DNA of 60,000 nt, taken from Hydractinia symbiolongicarpus. Lineage: Eukaryota; Cnidaria; Hydrozoa; Anthoathecata; Hydractiniidae. Position numbers and translations under genes: made by a program. The notes under the pieces were generated by a model, which saw nothing but the letters and a program-made list of their open reading frames with translations, made no database searches and had not been told where the DNA came from. Each line of letters starts with the position of its first letter. The first letter of the stretch is position 1. Positions 37,233-49,200 of this stretch are shown here, one piece after another. The stretch is from assembly GCF_029227915.1 (NCBI RefSeq), contig NC_079884.1, positions 9,426,001 through 9,486,000 of the forward strand. Direction: 5' to 3'.

Positions 37233-40200
37233 CTACATGTGACTAGAGTATCTGTTAGAGTAACGAGACATTGAATGTTCAAGAACAGCATCTCCTATCT
37301 AAAAGGAAAAAACAAGACAAAATATAAACAAGCACAGAATAAAAACAGACAGTTGGTGGAGCATTTTGAGGTTAGTCAATATATTTTGCTTAGTCATTAG
37401 AGAAAATATTTTAAAACGTTGAAGTTCAGAGATAGAGAAATCAGAAAAAAACTTCTACCTTAGACTCCAATCGATTCAATTCCCATCGTAACTCATCTCT
37501 ACTCTATAGTAAAAATTAAAAAAAGCCCTTGAAACAAACTACATAGACGAAATCAAAAGTGTCAGTATCTATTTCATATCAAAACATTGCAATAAAATGG
37601 GTCCTAACCTTTGATAATTTTTTGAGCTTATCATATATAATCGATTCTGGAAGAAGATTCCCACTCTCATCCTTAAAAAACATAATCACAGTATAAGTAG
37701 AATAACACACTTAGCATTTAGGTTGTGCTTAAAACCAAGAACATACATAAGTTGCGTGCTGTTTGATATTACAATACAGAGGATTTCCATTGACGTCATC
37801 TGTATTTTGGTCATAAAGGAAGTGCTGATGAAGTCTTGCATCACTTGGTATTTGATTGGTTGTGTCAACAGGTATTTTTGTGTCTGATTTACATGGTGTG
37901 ATGTAATGATGTATAATATCATGATAAATTGGAGTAGATGCAGCAAATGGGGGATACGAAATTCCTGCAGTAAAAGAAGTTTTTGTTGTTAGTATTCTTC
38001 CAGTAAAAGAAGTTTTTGTTGTTGATATTTCTGCAGTAAAAAAAGTTTTTTGTTGCTGAAATTCCTGCAGTAAAAGACGTTCTTGTTGTTAACATTCTTG
38101 CAGCAAAATAAGTTTTTGTTGTTGAAACTCCTGCAGTAAAAGAAGTTTTTGTTGTTGATATTCCTGCAGTAAAAGAAGTTTTTGTTGTTTATATTCCTGC
38201 AGCAAAAAAAGATTTTATTTTTGAAATTCCTGCAGTAAAAAATGTTTTTGTTGTTGATATTCCTGCTGTAAAAGAAGTTTTTTGTTGCTGAAATTCCTGC
38301 AGTAAAAGAAGTTTTTGTTGTTAATATTTCTGCAGTGAAAGAAGTTTTTTGTTGCTGAAATTCCTGCAGTAAAAGAAGTTTTTGTTGTTGATATATCTGC
38401 AGTAAAAAAAGTTTTTTGTTGCTGAAATTCCTGCAGTAAAAGAAGTTTTTGTTGTTGATATTTCTGCAGTAAAATAAGTTTTTGTTGCTGAAATTCCTGC
38501 AGTAAAAGAAGTTTTTGTTGTTGATATTTCTGCAGTAAAAAAAGTTTTTTGTTGCTGAAATTCCTGCAGTAAAAGACGTTCTTGTTGTTAACGTTCCTGC
38601 AGTAAAATAAGTTTTTGTTGTTGAAATTCCTGCAGTGAAAGACGTTCTTGTTGTTAACATTCCTGCAGTAAAAGAAGTTTTTGTTGTTTATATTCCTGCA
38701 GCAAAAAAAGATTTTATTTTTGAAATTCCTGCAGTAAAAAATGTTTTTGTTGTTGATATTCCTGCTGTAAAAGAAGTTTTTTGTTGCTGAAATTCCTGCA
38801 GTAAAAGAAGTTTTTGTTGTTAATATTTCTGCAGTGAAAGAAGTTTTTTGTTGCTGAAATTCCTGCAGTAAAAGAAGTTTTTGTTGTTGATATATCTGCA
38901 GTAAAAAAAGTTTTTTGTTGCTGAAATTCCTGCAGTAAAAGAAGTTTTTGTTGTTGATATTTCTGCAGTAAAATAAGTTTTTGTTGCTGAAATTCCTGCA
39001 GTAAAAGAAGTTTTTGTTGTTGATATTTCTGCAGTAAAAAAAGTTTTTTGTTGCTGAAATTCCTGCAGTAAAAGACGTTCTTGTTGTTAACGTTCCTGCA
39101 GTAAAATAAGTTTTTGTTGTTGAAATTCCTGCAGTGAAAGACGTTCTTGTTGTTAACATTCCTGCAGTAAAATAAGTTTTTGTTGTTGAAATTCCTGCAG
39201 TAAAAGAAGTTTTTGTTGTGGATATTTCTGCAATAAAATAAATTTTTGTTGTTGATATTCATGCAGTAAAAGAATTTTTTCTTGTAAGAAGTTTTTGTTG
39301 TTGATATATCAACTCTTCCATTTGTACACACAAGGACACATAAAATCCTTCTGCTCGTGAAACTATGACCTTGCATACCTGATTTCCTGTCATGAAACTG
39401 GCTTGCTTTTATACTTTGCAGCTCATGTTCTTTTAATTGTAACTGATGCAAAAGCTCAGCTATTTCTCTTCTTTGTATATCTGTAAAATAACAATTTTCC
39501 ATAAGCTAGCATGTATTAAATTGATCCTACAGGCATCGATCCCAGAAGGGAATATTCAAACACAGGTGGGATGGATTTCAACTGGTTACACATTAAATTA
39601 ACTTTAGTACAACTGCTGTATACCATAGGATGAGTAAATATATACCATTATGAAATCATTGTTAATGTCAGTATGTATGACATTAGCAATGTTACGTAAT
39701 AATTTTAAAAGTTTGGATTATATCAAATTATTCTGCACAGCTCCCCTATTGCTACAAAACTACACTCCAGACTAAATATGATGAATTTTTTGAAGAATAA
39801 TTCATACCAATTATATTTCTTGGAACATTTGAGCAATCAAGTTCTCTATCCTTATCAATTAAAGATTCTTTCAGTGACTGAATCTAAAAAGACATACTGT
39901 ATTCATGCTATTGACTGTATAAATGTGATGCTCTCTAGAAAAATCGACCATTTCTATTTAAAATTCGTATTTTTAAAACAATGGAATTCTGTATTTCGTA
40001 TTTTTAAAAATACGAATTGCGTATTAAAAAATACGCATATTTTTTTAAAAACTGTATTTTGTATTTTCAAAAAATACGGAATTCGTATTTAAAGATACGC
40101 CTTCGAAAATGATGAGAAAACGTCCCGACGAAGCTTTAAAGTTGCCGTATTTCATTCTCAAATGACAAGAATAACGAGAAAACATCCCTGTGAAGCTTTC

Positions 40201-43200
40201 AAATTGCCGTATATCATTCTAAAATGATAAGAAAACGTCTCTGTGAAATAATTGAGCCAATTTAAAGCCTATTAAAATAAACTTGTAAAATTGAATAATT
40301 TTTCTATTCAGTTTATTTAACCACTCATTTGATACACATAATTGTTTTAAAAATAAGAAACTTGTATGTTCTACCTTTAAAAATAGAATTTTGTATTTTC
40401 TATTTTTAAAAAATTCGAAATTCGTATTTCATATTTTTAAAAATAGAATTGCATATTTTTAAAAATACGAAAATTTGTATTTCGTATTTAAAAAATATGC
40501 GTATTTTAAAATACGAAATCCGTATTTTTTAATACGAAAAGAGAAGTGGTCAATTCACAAATGCTCCTAAAGTATCACAATAAATTTTACTTTTTCATAT
40601 TATTCTCTGGAAATAAAGACAAAGAAATGCATTGATTAGGGACCAGTGAAAACCATTTTCAGTATGTCTTCCTTTGGCATGTTTTGTTTCATTAATTGTT
40701 ACCATAACTATTACAAACAATAAAGGCTAGGATGCAATACTGCTACTATAAAGCAGAAATTACCTGTTCTATTGCCTTCATCAAAACTGGTTCAAGATAT
40801 TGACTGTCAACTTTGTTTGGCGTTTTATTCTTAGCATCTAGTACCTGTTAAATGACATCAACAACACTAAATTTGTTTGTTCCTTGTATAGTAAAAGAAA
40901 AATAAAGAAATGCAGTAAGAACTGTTAATACCTGTTGAAGTAGACTATTAAGTCTTTTTTCGAAACTGTCGAAAGTACCATCCAATATCTGATTTGTTTG
41001 AAACGAATTGTGCATATCATGAATCAATGATTTGATATCCTTTAATTCTCGAAGTATAGTACCAATATCTTCTTTTTTAATATCAAAATTCTAAAAAGAA
41101 GAGGGAAATATTTTTTAAAATAATAAAAATGAAAAGTTCTTTTGCGATGCGTTTATATTTGCTTTCATACTTGTAGCCGACTTTCAACACCATGCAAAAC
41201 ATCGTCAAATGTATTTACATTTGAGCCTTCCCTCTAAAATATATGAGATGTCATTTAAACTTAATACACATAATCTATTGGTGATAATAGTAATTCTGAA
41301 TAAAACAGTTTCGTTTTTAGAGGGGGATGTACATAAGTTTTTTGTCTTTACTGAGGTATTAAACTGTATTTATTTGGCTAACTTTAATATTTAATTTACT
41401 TCAAATTCAACTGAATCAAAATTATTATAGGGATGCTATACTACAAATAATTAATTACCCACCCAGCCATATTAATCCCTGCAATTAATTAGCCACTCAC
41501 CCATATGAATGCACAAATGCTTCATGAAAAAATTTTCACATTTTCAACTCACCTCTGTATAAAAATCTTTTCTAAGTGTATCAACATAAGTTTTAGTAAA
41601 CCTAAGCTCTTCCAAAACTTTTTCCATCTCATCATCATAGTCTTTGTCCTTCCGGGTAAGCTAAGAACAGAAATATTATGTCAGCAAAAACCCAAAAAAT
41701 GTAATGCATCTTAAAATGAGCAACTTCCATACAACGTCTTGTGTTTGGTTTTTAATTCTCTTTGTTATGTCCTGCCAGTATTTTGTTTCTTCTTTTGACT
41801 TGGCAAGTGAACGGCGCACATCCTTATTTTCTTCTTTTAACTAAAAATGTAATAGAATTATTTCGAATAAAAAAATTTTTAAGCAGGAAAAAATCACCAA
41901 TGCAAAATGCTATTTGCGAACCTGCTTTGTTCACACATCTGCATTGGCGCCGTAAACTACAGTGCCAACAAGACTTACAAAGGCTGTAGAAAAAAGGAAA
42001 TAAAAGTCCCCTGAAGACTTTCATGTCCTGTATTAGAGGGACAGAAGATATTAATTCCAGATGCTACTGATCTTCATCCTCAACGTCTTCGAATAAACCT
42101 GGTAATTGATATTATGCATTGATGAAGTTTGTAGTAAGCAAGTGAAATTTACACGAACCTTCTTTATCTCATCATGGAACATTACATCCCTACCACTTGT
42201 ACTCTTTCCACTAGAACTCTAAGGAATAAAAACATACCAGAGACTCATAAGAATAAAATCTTAAAAATTGAATAATGTGGAAGAAGAGAAAATGAAATTC
42301 TTACCTTTTCCATAAGTTTGCGAATTTGCTGAGTTGATCTTTGATTCTGTTTTTCCAATACTTCAATTTGGTGTTTCAATTCATTTGCAATGTCATCATA
42401 TTCTTTTAGACTTACCATGTTCTAAAACAACAAAAAATCTATAAAACAAATTTCCACTTATATGAAATGCACCAGCCATCTAGCTTGGACTATTGGGGCC
42501 TTTATTTATTCTTATACTAATTACCACCATCATTATTAGAAATTTTCCTGTTTTCTTAATGAACAGTCATTCTCATTCTCATATTTCCATCTAAACAACT
42601 CAGACCTTTCTTACTGCCCTACTCTCACTCCCATACAATCCAAAGTGACTATACTCTATACTTGACTGGTTGACAGATATTCTCCAAGCAGCACTACCCT
42701 AGTAATGGCACTTTATTAATATCCTTTTTACTAATTAAAACATCTTTTAATTACTAATAAATAGCCATCACTGTATTATATTGATTTCCTTAATGCTATT
42801 TTTCTTTAATTTGACTTCCATACTACCATACAAACTGCACCTTAGCTCTTGACTTTTTTTCACATACCACTACATTTCCAGTCAACCCAATGCTTATAAG
42901 TTTGAAAAAATATGGAATTACACATGGACAATGGCAGGTATCAGATTCTTTCTCTCAAACATTCTCAAACTCTTCCATAGTCTTGGCTACAGAAACTAAA
43001 TCTTAATCAGGAACAAACAAATACAGACTTAATGTTCACTACAACTTGTTCTACGAAGTACTTAACTACATGAATTTGGTTTGAAAGTTGTGTTAAAATC
43101 TAATGAATCACATCAAATTCCAAACATCCTGTGCTGATTCATACATTACATTATTGTCAAAATTTTTACGGCATCTATAGTTGACAACACAAAAATACAG

Positions 43201-46200
43201 GACAGGGTGAAGACACTAGCATCATGAAAAAGGGTTGCTTAGATTTTACCTTTGCATCGTTTCTTCTTTGCTGCTCCTTTAAGTCATCCAAAGCATGTTT
43301 CATCACTCTTTCATTTGATTCTTTGAGATCTACTTCATGCTTTAGCTAATATAATAATTATATGTTTATTCTTTGACCTCTATATAATTAGTTGCCATGT
43401 TCAAAAATTCATCAATGTTATGGCAGCATTTTGTGGCATAAAACTCCTTCCCCAGTAAAAACAATATTGGTATGTTATGCTAATAGGAAGTTTTATTGAT
43501 AAATATTTGAAAATAACTAAATAACTACTGTATTTCGTATTATAAAGATTTATCCAGTATGTTGTAGGGGTAAGTTTAATGTACAGTTATATGTTTCAAA
43601 AAGAACAAGTTGACAAAAGGAACAAAAATTAACCTCAAGTGAAATTTGTGAAGTGAAGCCACTCTAACAAAAATCTACTTTCACCACTAAATAGAGCTTA
43701 GAGAGGATGAAAAAATTGTATTATTATGTCAAATTTACTGGCTGCCTGCCTAAGACATCTGTTAAATGCTGAAAAAACGGTGTTTCTGGGTTAAATTTGA
43801 TTTAAAAATAGTTTTAACATTTTTATCCTAAATAGAATCTGTATAGAGTAAATGCAAGGCAAATGTTTTCAAGTATATCCGAATTTTCCTTATTTAATTT
43901 CTGACAATTCCCAGTTTACATAAACCTGGTTGCAAAACAATGCCTCCGGACTAGTAACAGAACATTATAGCAAACTGTAGTATTTAAAAACTTATGAATA
44001 ACATAATTTACTTCTTTAACATTTTCTTTTGTAGACAGTAACTCATTCTGAATCTCATGAAAATCCTCTTTTAATTCTTTGTTCTACAATAAAAAGTTAA
44101 TTATTGTATTGAATAAAAAGTGTCTATGTTATGTTAACAAGTCAGCACCAAAAAGTCATCATAAACAAATATTACGCTTTATAAATGAAAGGAATAAAAT
44201 TTATTTCCTAGATTACTCTTCATAAAATCATTTCCAAGAGTTTTGCTAGTTAAGTAACACAGTAGTGCGTACCTTGTGAGAAATGTCCTTTATTTGCTGC
44301 TTAAGATTGTTTACACTTTTTATTAAATCAACCAAACAGCTTCTTAGATTTTGTAAAGCTGCTTGCATTGGTTTTTCTTTAATCTGTGTTGGTTTAGTTA
44401 ACTTGGATCCACTGAACAAATCATTAGTCAATGCTTTTATGTAGTTTAAAATTTCATTCTTCTGGGCTGTTTTTGAGGCCACAGTTGATTTTAATTCTTT
44501 CAATGCAGAGTGTAGCTGCATGTTTTCCTAGAAATTAAAAAAGTTTACGCAGCACTATAATTTTCCATTCTGATATGCAACTTAAAACAAAAAAATAAAT
44601 AAACAAACAAGCAAAACAACACAACAATAGCAGCAAACAAAAAAAGTAATAAATCTTAAATAAAGCACCATTTCTTCTTTCTCCTTATTTATATCCAAAG
44701 TTAGTTCTTCACATTGTTTTAGCTTTTCTCTTCCCATATTTTGTGCTTCAAGTCTTGCCTCCTTTTCTTTCTCCAATGCACATTTTAACGCTATAACAAT
44801 TTGTATAGAAATTTGTGTAGTCTCTGTTAAGAGTCTATTCTCATAATTTTTAATGCAACAGAACTTAGTAACTTTAAGATGATCACAAAAAATTCACTAC
44901 TTGGTTTTGACTCACACATTTTGACACACCCAAACTGGCAGTGTTCTTTTCCCACAGGTTAAAGTTGATTTTTGAAAACATTTTATTTAGAGAAAACAAT
45001 ACAAGAGAAATTTTGGGATTAATTTATGCAATTTTAAATTCTTTATCTTTTATATTTCACATTAAAAGAATAAAGAAGAATTTGTATACAATTTGTACAC
45101 AAAACAGATAATAATTAAAAACAAGGTTTATTTCTAAAAGAAAAATTTTAAAATAATTAAAAAACACAAACTCTAACTGATTTAATTTTCCTTTTGCTAA
45201 AAAGGCATTATTGTCAAATCTTATCCCAAAGCTTGCCGTCTGCCTATGGAGATGGTGCTACGAGACAGAGTGGATGAATTCCCTTGAATTTTCTGATTTA
45301 TGTACTTCTGTAAATCTTTTTACAGGCTCGTAACTAGTTTGTAATAAAGTAAAAAATTACCTGCAACTTCTTCTACCCTTAATCCTTGCTCATCTTCCAA
45401 TCCTTTAACAACATCTCTTAAATGCGAATTCTCTTTGCTAATTTTTTCTACTTTATTTTCATACTTTCTGAGTGAATCTTTAAGCTGGGCCTTGTCAGGC
45501 GCAGTATTCTCATTGACACCTACAAGTAAACATACTCATCCATATCCTTTGATAAATTCTATCCTAAAATCTTTCTGTCTGGCAACTGTAACTTCGCTAA
45601 ATCTATGTTAGAATTTGCTTATAATCCATGCAAGCTAGCTTCAGTCAGTAAAATATGTAGATTAAATGACAAACTGTAAATTAATGCACACACAACCTGA
45701 ATTCAAAATAAATTTAAAGAGAGAAAAATAAACTAACCCATTTGTAGTTGTCGTTCCATATCTTTGATATCTTGAAAACATTTTATCAACTCAGAGTTCG
45801 CATCTTCTAACAAACGATGCAACTCATTTAACCGTGTCAATGAGTTATCATATTCTTTTTCTGCTTTGAAAAGTTCTTTGCTTATCACATTCTAAAATAA
45901 TACAAAAGGTTTTAAAGCTTAAACAAACAAACAAACAAAACAATGGCAGTTTTAATAAAATGATAAAAAACTTTTACATATTTTGGGTCATCTTTGCTTG
46001 TGTTTTCCAGAGCTGACTTCAATCCATCAATTTTATCTTCTTTATAATGCAACGCCTGTTCACATTCCTTAACTTTCTCTTCTAGCTCAGTGATGGCAGT
46101 CTTTAAGTCACCAGCCTAATTACGTAAACAGTCTGTACACTTATTTGCATTACTAATTGTTAAGTTTTAATGCCATCAATGTCAACGGAATGATTGGGAT

Positions 46201-49200
46201 TACTAACTACATCACATTGCTCTTTAAAATACTTTGTACCATAATGAAAAAATGAAATCTTTTACTAGATGGAAAACAAGCCAATACAACTCAATCTGAT
46301 GCTGTCAAAGTCACAAACTGATGAATTAAGCAAAACTATTAAATTCAAACATGCATGTTATTTGCTGCATACATGGATGAGTCTTGATAATTAGATAATC
46401 TCTTATATTAATATGCAGAGTGTGTTTGTGAGGGGCAATTTGGACATGCACTTTTCATAAGCAAAAAAGCATATCTGAATTGCTAACCAGCAGATTACCT
46501 ATTTTAACGTTACGTCAGAATTTTAATAAATTAGATAGATTTTTTTTAATTAAATTAGTTGCAGCTATTGCATTGCAGTTATAACTTTGAGGCAAAACAA
46601 CTTAGAGTGAAGTTGATTTCATCTCATGTGTGGGTAACTAGGGACCACCTGGAAACATAATGGGAATGGTTTCTTACTCCTGGGTGAATTTACCTGTTTT
46701 GAATTTTACACAGAACTTACAGGGAATTACTTACAGTTATGTTACTACTTAAAGAATCAATTCTAAAACAAAACTAACGACTGCTTCCATGCATGATCAG
46801 TGAGATGCAAGTGAAATAATGCAATACATGACAATTTTTTCCAAAAACTACATTTATACAAAGTACTATAAACAATATGATGTATATTTACATAATAAAA
46901 ACAATAAAAATTAAAAATACATTACTGTGATCTTTAACAACCTTACCTGATGTGTTCTTGTTTTTAGGTGTGCAGAAATAGTATTTTCAGGAGAATTTAA
47001 TTCCTAAAAAATAAGTTTGTCAGATATATGTGGAAAATATTTGTGAAATATGTTTCTTGTGCAATTACAAATTACCAAATGCTACCTGTTTTTTAGCTAC
47101 CAAAATCTCTTCAGCATTCCTGATTTCCTCATTAACTAAATTAGTAACAAAATAAATGGGTGACACGATATAATGTGGTTGCATGTTATACCTTATTAGG
47201 AGTGTCTTACATGCGTATAATAAAATAATTTAATTTAGCACAAATCTTCATTAGGACATGCTCAAAAAGTGCCCATGAGAAAACCAGAATTGACTTTTTT
47301 TGTTCACAATCTGTTACCTTTAACTACCAAACTATGCACTCTTAAATTATCTCTCCACTTTAATCAGCCCACACCAGAGAAACTCTTATTTTAGATAACT
47401 GTGTTTGTTGTGCAGTCTATGTAAAAATGATAGCATTGAAGGTAACCCATTGTAGTGTGGACAGTATTTACACTATAAAATTTAACAAAAAAATATAAAT
47501 AACTGCCATTGGTGTATTACCATCTTGTAATTCCCTTTGTTTTTCAGTCAAGTCAATATTTAATGCTTTTAATAGTGCATTACACAGTACTTCGTTCTTC
47601 TGTAATGAATTCTGATCTAATCTGTTGATAAATGATACCAATCTTAAAGACTGATCATCAGACAAAACGACATTGTCTTTAGCAATCTGAGTTTGTTTAT
47701 ATCTCGCTTTTCCAATATAAGTACTTTCACCACTATCCATATATTCACTTTCAAATATCTATAATCATACAAAAGTAGTAGATGAATTAATGATAACACA
47801 TGAGACACTAAAATATTTCAAATTCCAAATTTAAAGATCTCTTTTAAAGTTTAGAACTTAATGCTCATTTTATTTTTGATACTTGTGACCATATGGCAAT
47901 GAAAAATTCTCTAATATTTATATTAAAGGAAAACAGTGATAAAACATCAAGACTTCACAATAGGGAAACTAACTTAACTAATGCACTTACTAAATTATCG
48001 TCGTCACCACATGGAACCCACAATTCATCAAACTTTGCATCTAATTTGTGAAATGCTAACTCCTGTTCAAGTTTGTATTGCTTCTCGCAAGCTTTGCTTA
48101 ATTCTGCTCCCTGACTTTCTAGCTGCAAAGTGATACAAAATAATTTTTGTTTTGGTCTTTTTAAAATTAACAAAAAAGTAAGGAGAAACATTAAAAGATG
48201 ATACATACAACTTGATTCTTAGTAGCTAATTCATCCACTTTCAGTCGTAGAGATTTCTTAAGTTTGCTGATCTTTTCATTAAGCTTTGTCTCTTCTTGTA
48301 ACCATTTTTTCTTTTCTTCATTTAAAGAATCACAAACACTCTCAAGATCATTAAATTTCTTTTGAAGTGCTTGTTGTTGTTTCTCTTTTGAAAGAAGTTC
48401 ATCTAAAAAAAAACATTCAGACAAAAAAGATTTTCTGACACAAGATTTACTAATTAGCTGACACTCTGTGATAACATTATGCTTAGTAAAATTAGCAATA
48501 CACAAATTAATAAACACAATGGAAGAATATGGAAGGATTAAATCTTATACTACATTAGAAAAAAAAAGTTTCCACTTAAATGGAATAATCTTGAATAAAG
48601 TTGACTAAAGCATTACTGTAAAAGTTTATTTTACCATCAACAACAACAAAAACTGCAGATTCTACATAAAGAGTTGATACAATGAAGACAGCAATTAGTA
48701 ATTGGTAAACACAATACCTTGGTTAAATCTGTTGTCTGCTAATTTTCTCTCCTCTTGAGTGATGTCTTTACCATCAATTGTACTTAAGCTTCTCAAATGA
48801 AATACAAGAAACTCAAAACAATGATATAAATTGCAAATTGGATTATCTTTGACATCTACCTTCTCCAGGTTATTAAGTGGGGATAACTTTTTTATTTCAT
48901 CAAGCTGAAAAAAAAGTCATATATACACACACATATATATATATATACAAACATATATATATACACAGTGCTCCCAATAATTTTTAGTCACATTTCTTTA
49001 CGCTTATCCCGTTTTAATTTAAAAAACAAAGTTTTTGAAAAATTTCTTACATTTCGTAGGTTATTGTTTGTTATCTTTAGCACTCGAAGATTTTTAAATT
49101 TCTTTGGCAGCCATTTAGGGAAAACCTCAATTTTATTGTGATTGGTGTTAAGTATTTCTAAGCTTGTCAAAGCTTCCAAGCCATCTAATGTTTCAATGCT

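Noticed and set aside
37989-39502. Large minus-strand frames rich in NNKNFFYCRN
   Set aside because: They run through a minisatellite whose unit is not a multiple of three. Exon 25 has a good donor at 39378, and exon 26 joins in phase after the array. Only 39379-39480 is coding here.
41762-42024. Overlapping frames on both strands near 41.8-42.0 kb
   Set aside because: They overlap CNTRL exon 19 and its intron in the wrong frame or on the wrong strand.
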